Below are positions 24,069-32,110 of a stretch of 41,519 nucleotides of DNA, piece by piece. Positions within the stretch are counted from its first letter, which is position 1; every line of letters starts with the position of its first letter. This stretch comes from Lachnospiraceae bacterium (GTDB taxonomy: Bacteria > Bacillota > Clostridia > Lachnospirales > Lachnospiraceae): the NCBI GenBank assembly GCA_015056975.1, contig SVFG01000012.1, positions 1 through 41,519 of the forward strand, read 5' to 3'. The notes beneath the pieces were generated by a model. The model was not told the DNA's origin, did no database searches, and saw only the letters and a program-made list of their open reading frames with translations. A program made the position numbers and the translations under genes.

Positions 24069-25814
24069 ATGGTTAAGATATTAAAAAAACTTCGCATTTT
24101 ATTGGATAAAAAGCAAAAAAGAACAATGGTGGGGCTGATTTTCCTGATGATAATCGGAGCTTTTCTGCAGACGGCAGGTGTAGGGCTTTTGGTGCAGGTA
24201 GTCAGTCTGGTTGTCGACCCCAATGCGGTGGAAAGTAATGCGATTGCGGCATTTTTGTACAAGCTTTTCGGTTCCGGAAGTTATCAGAGCTTTGCCATTA
24301 CTGTAATGGTTCTTTTGATTGTAACGTTTATTGTGAAGAATGCGTTTTTATATATGCAGCAGAAGCTGACGCTTGCGTTTGTGTACACCAACCAGTTCAG
24401 TACCTCGGAGCGTATGATGCGCAACTATATGAGCAGAGGTTATGAATTTTTCTTAAATGCAGACACGGCAGTGGTACAAAGAAGCATTACCTCTGACGTA
24501 AACAATATGTATGCATTGATTTTGGCTATATTGCAGCTTTTATCGGACGGAGTGGTATCCTTGTTCGTGGTAGGATATTGTTTTTTGGCAAACGGTACCA
24601 TGACAGTGCTTATGGCAGCAGTTTTGATTATTCTGTTGTTGCTGATTAAGAAGATTTTAAAGCCTATAATGTATAAAGCGGGTAAAGACAATCAGGACTA
24701 TTACAGCGGTTTGTTTAAGTGGATATCCCAGACTGTACAGGGCATCAAGGAGGTAAAGATTACCTGCAAGGAACAGTACTTTGTGGAGGAATACCGCAAG
24801 TGTGGTCAGGGCTATGTCAATGCGGTACAAAAGTACAGCCTGTACAATAACGTACCCAAGCTTTTGATTGAGACGGTCTGTGTTTGCACTATGGTGGGTT
24901 ATATGATTGTGCTGGTGGCGCAGGGGGCATCTACGGACAATATGCTGACTGTATTCGGTACACTGGCAGCGGCAGCGTTTGTGCTCCTGCCCTGTGTAAA
25001 CAGAATCAATAACCAAATTACATCCATCGCTTATTTCGAGCCGTTCTTTATGGGAGTTACGGATAATCTTCAGGATGAAATCGATGAAAAGAAAGTGGAT
25101 ATGTCTTTTGCTGCGGTGACTGAAAAGATGCCTGTGAAAAAAGAAATTACGTTAAAGGGAATTACTTATGCTTATCCGGGAACGGACAAGCTGATATTTG
25201 ATAAGGCTGATTTCGCGGTGCCGGTAGGCAAGTCAGTTGGTATTGTAGGCAGCTCCGGCGCAGGAAAGAGCACGGTGGTGGATATCCTGCTGGGTCTTCT
25301 TAAGGTGCAGGATGGAAAAATATTTGCGGACAATACGGATGTACAGGAAAATTACAGGGGCTTTTTAAGGAATGTAGGTTATATCCCTCAGATGATATTT
25401 ATGCTGGATGACTCTATCCGTCATAACATTGCGTTTGGTGTGCCTGAGGAGGAAATTGACGAGAACAGAATCTGGGAGGTGCTCAGGGAAGCACAGTTAG
25501 ATGAGTTTGTAAATGAACTGCCTGAAGGTCTGGATACCGGAATCGGAGAGCGCGGTATCCGTTTGTCCGGAGGACAGAGACAGCGAATCGGTATTGCAAG
25601 AGCGTTATATAATGACCCTGAGGTCTTGATTTTGGATGAGGCAACTTCGGCGCTTGACAATGACACGGAGGCAGCCATAATGGAGTCCATCAACAGATTA
25701 CAGGGAAAGAAAACTTTATTAATCATAGCTCATAGACTACAGACAATAGAAAAGTGCGATATTGTATACCGTGTGGAAAACGGCAAGGCGCATATCGAAA
25801 GAGGCGTATTATGA
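24069..25814 (+). CDS. ABC exporter with fused ATPase (MsbA/PglK-like lipid-linked glycan flippase)
   Basis: A 581-residue half-transporter: an N-terminal six-helix exporter domain (about 1-330) and a C-terminal ATPase. The ATPase has Walker A GSSGAGKST (394-402), signature LSGGQRQRIG (from 499), Walker B VLILDEATSALD and the switch His in IAHRL. The membrane half resembles PglK and other exporters that flip lipid-linked oligosaccharides, and the location among glycosyltransferases supports that. A general lipid or peptide exporter is the alternative. The ATG at 24069 has a poorly spaced ribosome site (GAAAGG about 16 bases upstream). The stop overlaps the start of pseF in an ATGA arrangement, which points to translational coupling. 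Confidence 0.85.
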   Translation: MVKILKKLRILLDKKQKRTMVGLIFLMIIGAFLQTAGVGLLVQVVSLVVDPNAVESNAIAAFLYKLFGSGSYQSFAITVMVLLIVTFIVKNAFLYMQQKLTLAFVYTNQFSTSERMMRNYMSRGYEFFLNADTAVVQRSITSDVNNMYALILAILQLLSDGVVSLFVVGYCFLANGTMTVLMAAVLIILLLLIKKILKPIMYKAGKDNQDYYSGLFKWISQTVQGIKEVKITCKEQYFVEEYRKCGQGYVNAVQKYSLYNNVPKLLIETVCVCTMVGYMIVLVAQGASTDNMLTVFGTLAAAAFVLLPCVNRINNQITSIAYFEPFFMGVTDNLQDEIDEKKVDMSFAAVTEKMPVKKEITLKGITYAYPGTDKLIFDKADFAVPVGKSVGIVGSSGAGKSTVVDILLGLLKVQDGKIFADNTDVQENYRGFLRNVGYIPQMIFMLDDSIRHNIAFGVPEEEIDENRIWEVLREAQLDEFVNELPEGLDTGIGERGIRLSGGQRQRIGIARALYNDPEVLILDEATSALDNDTEAAIMESINRLQGKKTLLIIAHRLQTIEKCDIVYRVENGKAHIERGVL

Positions 25815-26503
25815 AATGTATAGCGATTATCACGGCGCGGGGAGGGAGCAAGCGTATTCCCCGCAAAAACATAAAGGAATTTTGCGGAAAGCCCATCCTT
25901 GCATACTCCATCGAGGCGGCCCTTGCTTCAGGATGCTTTGATACGGTGATGGTGTCTACGGATGACGAAGAAATTGCAGATATTGCAAAGGAGTACGGTG
26001 CGGAGGTTCCCTTTTTCCGCAGTGAGAAAACGGCGAATGATTATGCCACCACGGCGGATGTTTTGCTGGAGGTATTTGCGGAGTATGAAAAACGTGGAGA
26101 AGCTTTTGAGAGGGCTTGCTGTATTTATCCGACAGCACCGTTTCTTACGGCCCAGAAGCTTAAGGAAGCCATGGAATTATTGAGCGTATCGGAAGTGGAA
26201 AGTGTACTTCCTGTGGTGAGATTCAGCTTTCCACCGCAGAGAAGTGTTGTGATAAGGGATGGTTATTTGCAACCGAGATGGCCTGAATGCATGCCTATGC
26301 GTTCTCAGGATTTGGAACCCTTTTATCATGATGTAGGACAGTTTTATTGTTTTGATGTTAATTGCTTTTTGGAACAGAAAAATCTGATTATGAAGAAGAC
26401 AGTGCCGTTTGAGATGCCGGAAAGCTGTGTGCAGGATATAGACACACCTTCGGATTGGCAGATGGCCGAAATGAAGTATCGCCTGATGCAGGCAGAGAAG
26501 TAG
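25811..26503 (+). CDS. pseF: Pseudaminic acid cytidylyltransferase, PseF
   Basis: The enzyme activates pseudaminic acid to its CMP form. The CMP-nonulosonate synthetase fold is shown by IITARGGSKRIPRKNIKEFCGKPILAYSIEAA at the N-terminus, VSTDDEEIADIAKEYGAEVPFFR, and ATTADVLLEV. SFPPQR and the string MRSQDLEPFYHDVGQFY are closer to PseF than to NeuA. Length (230 residues) fits. The longest frame opens at 25754, deep in the ABC gene, but the ATG at 25811 gives the proper family N-terminus (MKCIAIITARGG) and a 4-base ATGA overlap with the flippase stop. An NeuA-like specificity for sialic or legionaminic acid is possible but less likely given pseB and pseC. Confidence 0.88.
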   Translation: MKCIAIITARGGSKRIPRKNIKEFCGKPILAYSIEAALASGCFDTVMVSTDDEEIADIAKEYGAEVPFFRSEKTANDYATTADVLLEVFAEYEKRGEAFERACCIYPTAPFLTAQKLKEAMELLSVSEVESVLPVVRFSFPPQRSVVIRDGYLQPRWPECMPMRSQDLEPFYHDVGQFYCFDVNCFLEQKNLIMKKTVPFEMPESCVQDIDTPSDWQMAEMKYRLMQAEK

Positions 26504-26516
26504 GAAGGATAATACA

Positions 26517-28115
26517 ATGCTTACACCGATGCAGACATTGGAAAAAGTGAATACAAAGATTAAGCCGCAGTGGAAAACAGCCTTTTTGTCAACTTTGGTG
26601 ATAGGGCTTTTGATTCATATGCCGGCATTGCTTTCGGATATTCCCAATCACGATGGGCTGGACAGCATGTATTTTGACCAAAACATGATTACCTCCGGAA
26701 GATGGTTTCTGACGGTAGCGTGTGGTTTTTCCTCGTATTTCTCCATTCCTTGGATGATTGGTCTGCTGGGACTTTTGTTTTTGGCGGGGACGTCGGTGGT
26801 GTTGACGGAGCTTTTGGAGCTAAAAGATAAAACGGTTGTATGCCTGGTGAGCGGACTGCTTGTTGCCTTCCCTGCATTTGCTTCCACGGTTGCCTATGTT
26901 TTTACGTTGGACGGATATATGCTGGCCATGTTTCTTGCTACCCTTTCCGTGCTTCTGGTAAAGAAATTCCGCTATGGATTTCTGGCGGGAGCGGTATGCC
27001 TGGCTTTTAGCGTGGGTACCTATCAGGCGTATCTTTCGTTTGCGGTAATATTGTGTGTTTATATGATAGTGCGTTTGCTGATTGAGCAGGGCGAATGGAA
27101 GGACAAGCTGCGGAAGGTATGCAGATATCTGCTGATGGGTGTTATTGGTCTGATACTGTATGTGGTTGTGCTCTCGGTGCTATTGGCGGTTCAAGGCAAG
27201 GAACTGGCATCCTATCAGGGTATCAGCGGAATGGGCAATGTGGCCGGAACCGGACTGCTTGGAAGTATCAAAAATATATATATTGATTTTGTGAGCTTTA
27301 CCGGTGCGGGTAATATTCTGTTTAACAATGTATTTTCCGGATTGGCTGTAGCTGTTCTGGCAGTATGCTTAATTGTGACGGTAGTCAGAAAGACCATTGG
27401 CGGGAAGTGGTGGAAGAAGCTTACTTTTTATGCGGTTTTATTACTGTTAGCGCTTGGTTTGCCGGTGGCGACCAATTTGATCCTGATTATCTCTCCGGAT
27501 GTGACATATCATCTTTTGATGCGTTATCAATGGGTGTTATATCTGATTATTGCCGTTGACTTTGTGAGCAGATACGCAGGGAAACAAAATACGGTATGTG
27601 CAGATTTCAGGGAATGTATGGAAAGGACAGGCGGTTGTGTATCGGGTTGGCTTTGCTGGGCGGCATCCGTGGCGGCAGTGATTCTGATATTTAATTATGC
27701 GGTGACGGATAATATAGCATATGCTAATTTGGAAAAGAAATACGAAAAGACTTACGCATACTGCGTAAGACTGCTTGATAGGATTGAACAGACTGAAGGC
27801 TATTATCAGGGGATTCCCATTGCCATGATAGGTGTGGTGGGAGACGAACAGTTTCCTGTTACGGATATTACGGGAGAGTTTACCGGAAATATGATAGGTA
27901 TGAACGGTGACAGTCTGCTGTATACCGGTGCTAATTATGAGGCATTTATGAAGCATTATTTGGGTGCGACTTTGAACTTTTTGGAACCGGAAGTGATGAA
28001 TGATATTTACTATTCTGATGAATATGTGGAAATGGACAGCTTCCCCGGAAAGAATTCCGTAAAGGTAGTAGACGGTATTATGTATGTGAAGACTGAAAAC
28101 AAGAACAGAGATTAA
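26517..28115 (+). CDS. GtrII-type membrane glucosyltransferase, second copy
   Basis: A 532-residue membrane protein related in layout to the one at 22327. The first outer loop reads SDIPNHDGLDSMYFDQNMITSGRWFLTVACGFSSYFSIPW, with the acidic motif and conserved GRW of the GtrII family, and about ten membrane segments follow. A soluble C-terminal domain begins near NYAVTDNIAYANLEKKYEKTYAYCVRLLDRIEQTEGYYQG. It is followed 21 bases later by a GtrB-like GT2 gene, the classic donor partner, so these two probably act as a pair that glucosylates the glycan outside the cell. It has an AGGAAGGA ribosome site and lies 13 bases after pseF. Confidence 0.78.
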   Translation: MLTPMQTLEKVNTKIKPQWKTAFLSTLVIGLLIHMPALLSDIPNHDGLDSMYFDQNMITSGRWFLTVACGFSSYFSIPWMIGLLGLLFLAGTSVVLTELLELKDKTVVCLVSGLLVAFPAFASTVAYVFTLDGYMLAMFLATLSVLLVKKFRYGFLAGAVCLAFSVGTYQAYLSFAVILCVYMIVRLLIEQGEWKDKLRKVCRYLLMGVIGLILYVVVLSVLLAVQGKELASYQGISGMGNVAGTGLLGSIKNIYIDFVSFTGAGNILFNNVFSGLAVAVLAVCLIVTVVRKTIGGKWWKKLTFYAVLLLLALGLPVATNLILIISPDVTYHLLMRYQWVLYLIIAVDFVSRYAGKQNTVCADFRECMERTGGCVSGWLCWAASVAAVILIFNYAVTDNIAYANLEKKYEKTYAYCVRLLDRIEQTEGYYQGIPIAMIGVVGDEQFPVTDITGEFTGNMIGMNGDSLLYTGANYEAFMKHYLGATLNFLEPEVMNDIYYSDEYVEMDSFPGKNSVKVVDGIMYVKTENKNRD

Positions 28116-28136
28116 CGGACTGTCGGAGGAAATAAA

Positions 28137-29102
28137 ATGGCAAAATTATCAATAGTACTGCCGGCCTACAATGAAGAACAGAATATCGAAAATACGGCGA
28201 ATGTGCTTGCAGCATTGCTGACAGAAAACGGTATTGACTATGAATTGGTGTTTGTCAGTGATGGTTCCAAGGACGGAACCTATCGGGAAATTGTAAGGGC
28301 TGCAGAGCAAAATCCCAATATTAAGGGGGCTCAGTTTAGCCGGAATTTTGGGAAAGAGGCGGGCATCTTTGCAGGGCTGGAGCTGACGACGGGAGATGCT
28401 GTGATTGTGATGGACTGTGATTTGCAGCATCCGCCGGAGGTGATTCCGCAGATGTGGAAGCTTTGGCAGGACGGAGCGGAAATTGTGGAAGGCATCAAAT
28501 CCAAAAGAGGAAAAGAGAGCATTTTCTATAAGCTTTCCGCCGGTCTGTTTTACAAGATTATGAGTAAGCTTATAAAGATGGATATGAATGCCTCCTCGGA
28601 TTTTAAACTTTTGGACAGAAAGGTAGTTAATGTCCTGCTGGAATTGCCTGAGCGCAATCCCTTCTTTAGGGCCCTTACCTTCTGGGCGGGCTTTAAGACG
28701 GTCAGCATTGAGTATGAGGTACAGGAAAGACAATTTGGTACCAGCAAGTGGTCCTTCCTGAGCCTGATGAAATATGCGGTTGCAAATGCCACATCTTTTA
28801 GTACCAGGCCGCTTCAGATGGTTACGGTGATGGGAGTGATATCCATTTTGTTCAGTGTAGTGCTGGCTATACAGACGATGGTGAATTACCTGACCGGATC
28901 CGCTGTGGAAGGTTTTACTACGGTTATTCTGCTGATACTGATTATCGGAGGCTTTATCATGTTGAGCCTGGGCGTAATCGGACACTATATCGCACGTATT
29001 TATGAAGAAGTAAAAGGAAGACCCAAATACATTATCAGTGATGTGACTGACAATGTGCAGGGGAATGTAAAGGGAAGCTGGAAAGGAAAGAGGGCAGAGT
29101 AG
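28137..29102 (+). CDS. Polyprenyl-phosphate glycosyltransferase, GT2 (GtrB-like)
   Basis: A 321-residue GT2 enzyme with two C-terminal membrane helices that should transfer a sugar, probably glucose, to undecaprenyl phosphate. SIVLPAYNEEQNI, VSDGSKDGT, FSRNFGKEAGIFAGL, VIVMDCDLQHPPE (metal site) and RQFGTSKWSFLSL are all typical of the GtrB/DPM1 group. The C-terminal SLGVIGHYIARIYEEVKGRPKYII is the usual tail. It follows the GtrII-type gene with a perfect CGGAGG site, and its TAG is directly followed by the ATG of wecE. This is the better of the two GtrB candidates for serving GtrII proteins. Confidence 0.9.
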   Translation: MAKLSIVLPAYNEEQNIENTANVLAALLTENGIDYELVFVSDGSKDGTYREIVRAAEQNPNIKGAQFSRNFGKEAGIFAGLELTTGDAVIVMDCDLQHPPEVIPQMWKLWQDGAEIVEGIKSKRGKESIFYKLSAGLFYKIMSKLIKMDMNASSDFKLLDRKVVNVLLELPERNPFFRALTFWAGFKTVSIEYEVQERQFGTSKWSFLSLMKYAVANATSFSTRPLQMVTVMGVISILFSVVLAIQTMVNYLTGSAVEGFTTVILLILIIGGFIMLSLGVIGHYIARIYEEVKGRPKYIISDVTDNVQGNVKGSWKGKRAE

Positions 29103-30230
29103 ATGATTAAGTTTAATGTGCCGCCGTATGCAGAAAAAGCGGCTGATTATATCAGGGAATGTGTTGAAAACCAGAAGATTTGCGGCGATGGTGCCTATAC
29201 TAAAAAGTGCAATGAGTGGATAGAAGAAAAGACAGGGACTGCCAAGTGCCTTTTGACCACATCCTGTACACATGCTACAGAGATGGCAGCGCTACTTGCT
29301 GATATAAAAGAGGGTGATGAGGTTATCATGCCGGCATATACCTTTGTATCTACAGCCAATGCGTTTGTGCTTCGCGGTGCTGTTCCGGTGTTTGTGGATA
29401 TCAGACCTGACACCATGAATATGGACGAAACCTTGATAGAAGCTGCCATTACCGAAAAGACCAAGGCCATTGCTCCCGTACATTATGCGGGTGTTGCCTG
29501 CGAGATGGATGTTATAATGGAGATTGCGAAAAAACATAACCTTGTGGTAATTGAAGATGCTGCACAGGGAATTATGTCATCCTATAAGGGAAGGGCACTG
29601 GGAACCATCGGTGATTACGGTTGCTTTAGCTTCCATGAAACAAAAAATTACAGTATGGGTGAAGGAGGAGCATTACTCATCCGTGACGAGAAGAATGTTG
29701 AGGCGGCTGAGATTATCCGTGAAAAGGGTACCAACAGAAGCAAATATTATCGGGGACAGATTGATAAATATACTTGGGTAGATTACGGTTCTTCTTATTT
29801 GCCCAGCGATATGAATGCTGCATATTTGTATGCGCAGTTGGAAATCGCTGATGAGATAAATGAGTGGCGTCTTAAATGCTGGAATCGTTATTATGAGAAT
29901 TTGTTGCCGCTTGCGGAAAGCGGAAGGATTGAACTGCCGGTGGTTCCTGAGCACTGTGTGCACAATGCCCACATGTTCTATATTAAGGCAAAGGATATCG
30001 AGGAGAGAACTGCGCTGATAGACCATCTGGCAAAGAAGGATATTCTGTCTGTATTTCATTATATACCACTTCACACCTCTCCTGCCGGAAAGAAGTTTGG
30101 ACGTTTCCATGGCGAGGATAAGTATACCACAAGGGAAAGCGAACGCCTGGCAAGATTACCTATGTATTACGGCCTGACGCCGGAACAGGTGGACTATATT
30201 TGTGATGCGGTGAAAAGCTTTTATTTGTAA
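29103..30230 (+). CDS. wecE: dTDP-4-oxo-6-deoxy-D-glucose transaminase, WecE/RffA
   Basis: This PLP enzyme aminates dTDP-4-keto-6-deoxyglucose at C4 to give dTDP-4-amino-4,6-dideoxy-D-galactose (Fuc4N donor). The 375-residue sequence matches enterobacterial WecE along its whole length as I recall it, including GDEVIMPAYTFVSTANAFVLRG, PVHYAGVACEMD, EDAAQGIMSSYKGRALGTIG, CFSFHETKN (Schiff-base Lys181), REKGTNRS and FHYIPLHTSPAG. Its substrate is made by RmlA and RmlB, both encoded 6-8 kb downstream, so the locus should draw both rhamnose and Fuc4N from one intermediate. No WecD-length acetyltransferase is seen; the GNAT at 19086 might serve. It starts directly after the GtrB-like gene's stop. 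Confidence 0.9.
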   Translation: MIKFNVPPYAEKAADYIRECVENQKICGDGAYTKKCNEWIEEKTGTAKCLLTTSCTHATEMAALLADIKEGDEVIMPAYTFVSTANAFVLRGAVPVFVDIRPDTMNMDETLIEAAITEKTKAIAPVHYAGVACEMDVIMEIAKKHNLVVIEDAAQGIMSSYKGRALGTIGDYGCFSFHETKNYSMGEGGALLIRDEKNVEAAEIIREKGTNRSKYYRGQIDKYTWVDYGSSYLPSDMNAAYLYAQLEIADEINEWRLKCWNRYYENLLPLAESGRIELPVVPEHCVHNAHMFYIKAKDIEERTALIDHLAKKDILSVFHYIPLHTSPAGKKFGRFHGEDKYTTRESERLARLPMYYGLTPEQVDYICDAVKSFYL

Positions 30231-30238
30231 GGAGTAAA

Positions 30239-31303
30239 ATGTTGGCAGTTCAGATATTATTAATAGGTATTATTATGTTTATTGTACCTGTCATGGCGGG
30301 TGGCTTCTTTTACAAAGTGGAAAAGTCCTTCGGCAATATTCTGTTCATGTGGATAAGTGGTCAGATAATGCTCTGGGCAGGCTTCCAGTGTATTTGTGTG
30401 CCTGTGATTTTGCGGTGGGGCTCCTTTGGCGATGTGAAAAAACTGTTTCTTGGTTTTACGGCAGTGCTCGCAGTGGGTGGAGCTATAATTTGTGCACTGC
30501 GAAGCTTAAAGGGGCGGAAGGCCTACAAACTTGTCGGCTGCAATAAGCATTATATTAATAGACAGTACATTGTGCTGTGGGGGATATTTGCGGTATTACT
30601 GCTTACCCAGTTGATATTAACCGGTGTAATGGCATATGAAGAAGGCGATGATGCTTTTTATGTTGCAATTTCCACGATTACCATAGATGCGGAAACAATG
30701 TATAGCAAGCTTCCGTATACCGGAGGTACCACTGGGATGGATGCAAGGCACGGACTTGCACCGTTTCCGGTATGGATATCTGTTTTGGCATCGCTTTCCG
30801 GACTGCCGGCAACTACTGTTGCACATATTGTGGTCCCGATAGTGCTTATCATAATGGCGTATGCAATTTTTTATCTGGTAGGATGCCATTTGTTGGAAAA
30901 GCACAGAGCATATCTTCCGTACTTTATGCTTTTGGTGGAAGTGATGGTGTTGTTTGGTGGTTATTCATTGTATTCGGCTGAAAACTTCCTGCTAGTGCGT
31001 ACTTCTCAGGGGAAAGCGGTTTTGGCCAATTTAGTGATTCCGTTTTTGTTTTTACTGTTTATTCTGCTTATGGAAAAAATCCAAAAAAAGGAATGGACGG
31101 CAGATATTTGGATATTGCTGACATCCACCATGATTACTGCATGTCTGTGTAGTACACTTGGAGCGCTGCTGGCTTGTATGCTTTTGGGAATTGTTGGGCT
31201 GTGCATTATGGTGTGTTATCGAAAGTGGAATGTTCTGATTGGTATGGCGTTTAGTTGTGCTGTACCGGTATGCGTGGCGGCGTTATATTTTGTTTTGGGA
31301 TAG
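30239..31303 (+). CDS. Membrane protein, N-terminal part, ended by an in-frame TAG
   Basis: A 354-residue multi-pass protein (about nine membrane segments) with an outer loop EEGDDAFYVAISTITIDAETMYSKLPYTG after the fourth segment. It resembles large uncharacterised clostridial glycan-locus proteins (DUF6077-like, from memory). It stops at TAG 31301-31303, but the same frame stays open after that codon straight into the next 31328-32065 frame, so both probably formed one protein of about 608 residues. The start is good: AAGGAG five bases before the ATG and 8 bases after wecE. Function is unknown; the setting suggests a glycan-assembly role. Confidence 0.7.
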   Translation: MLAVQILLIGIIMFIVPVMAGGFFYKVEKSFGNILFMWISGQIMLWAGFQCICVPVILRWGSFGDVKKLFLGFTAVLAVGGAIICALRSLKGRKAYKLVGCNKHYINRQYIVLWGIFAVLLLTQLILTGVMAYEEGDDAFYVAISTITIDAETMYSKLPYTGGTTGMDARHGLAPFPVWISVLASLSGLPATTVAHIVVPIVLIIMAYAIFYLVGCHLLEKHRAYLPYFMLLVEVMVLFGGYSLYSAENFLLVRTSQGKAVLANLVIPFLFLLFILLMEKIQKKEWTADIWILLTSTMITACLCSTLGALLACMLLGIVGLCIMVCYRKWNVLIGMAFSCAVPVCVAALYFVLG

Positions 31304-31315
31304 CAATGGTATGCT

Positions 31316-31322
31316 AAGGAGG
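31316..31322 (+). promoter_or_regulatory. AAGGAGG site that could start the downstream half
   Basis: AAGGAGG lies five bases before the in-frame TTG at 31328. In the joined frame it also simply codes for A-K-E-D, so it may be accidental. If used, the C-terminal half would be made as a separate polypeptide. Confidence 0.45.
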
Positions 31323-31327
31323 ATATT

Positions 31328-32065
31328 TTGGTCGAAATATTTCAAAAATACATGGGTACCGGCCTGATGTTGATATGGTTTCTGCTTGCGCTGGTGTACC
31401 TGTATCTGCACGAAAAGAGAAAATCATTCAGAATATTGTTAATATATGCTCCGGTGATTCTTCTGCTTGCGTTTTTTAATCCGATATTTTATCGGTTGTT
31501 TGAAAAACTGGTGGGAAACGAAATCTATTTCAGACTGGTCTGGTTGTTACCGGTCACGGTTGTGATTGGATATGCGGCGGTATTAGCGTGCGCTGCGTTA
31601 AAAGGACGGGCAAAGGGAGTATTTGCGATTGTTGCGATTGCGGTGCTTATGATATCGGGAAAGCTTGTATATACGAACCCGCTGTTTAGCAGGGCAGAGA
31701 ATCCCTATCATGTACCTCAGACGGTAGTGGATATTTGTGATGCCATTGAAGTGGAAGGACGCGAAGTTATGGCGGCTTTTCCGCAGGAATTTCTTTTATA
31801 TGTCAGACAGTATTCGCCGTTGGTATGCATGCCTTATGGCAGGGAAGTCTTTAATTATCACGATGAATTATATGGCGTAATTATGAGTGATGAGCCGGAT
31901 GTGGAAAAGCTTGCTGCACTGGCAAAACAGGATCTGTGCCATTATGTTATTTTGGAAGCGGGAAAGGTGTCCCAAGCGGAAATGGAACAGTACTCCTATG
32001 AACTGTTTGATGTCATAGGAGGATATGATATTTACAAAGACAATACAATGTATTTTGGTTTATAA
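31328..32065 (+). CDS. Membrane protein, C-terminal part (after the in-frame TAG)
   Basis: A 245-residue continuation in the same frame as 30239-31303. It has about four membrane segments (residues 10-125) and then an outside soluble domain (NPYHVPQTVVDICDAIEVEGREVMAAF... to the end). On its own it lacks the acidic outer loop of the N-terminal part. Translation could begin at TTG 31328 behind a strong AAGGAGG, so a two-piece protein is conceivable; otherwise it is the silent end of a gene broken by a nonsense mutation. A strong terminator follows five bases after the stop codon. Confidence 0.6.
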   Translation: MVEIFQKYMGTGLMLIWFLLALVYLYLHEKRKSFRILLIYAPVILLLAFFNPIFYRLFEKLVGNEIYFRLVWLLPVTVVIGYAAVLACAALKGRAKGVFAIVAIAVLMISGKLVYTNPLFSRAENPYHVPQTVVDICDAIEVEGREVMAAFPQEFLLYVRQYSPLVCMPYGREVFNYHDELYGVIMSDEPDVEKLAALAKQDLCHYVILEAGKVSQAEMEQYSYELFDVIGGYDIYKDNTMYFGL

Positions 32066-32069
32066 AAAA

Positions 32070-32091
32070 GGCTCCCGCAACGGCGGGAGCC
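32070..32091. terminator. Bidirectional terminator between convergent genes
   Basis: GGCTCCCGC, AACG, GCGGGAGCC. The six A residues on its left give a good T-tract for the minus-strand gene; on the + strand the tail (TCGTTTGG) is weaker but the stem is strong. Confidence 0.9.
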
Positions 32092-32110
32092 TCGTTTGGC
32101 ATATGATTGT

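Noticed and set aside
28149..29273. A 374-codon minus-strand frame opposite the GtrB-like gene
   Set aside because: The sense strand encodes a clear GT2 protein with all motifs; the antisense frame has no recognisable domain and runs into wecE.
31301..31303. TAG as pyrrolysine or another recoded codon
   Set aside because: No pyl genes or recoding element are seen, and other genes in the window end in TAG normally; a nonsense mutation or a split gene is simpler.
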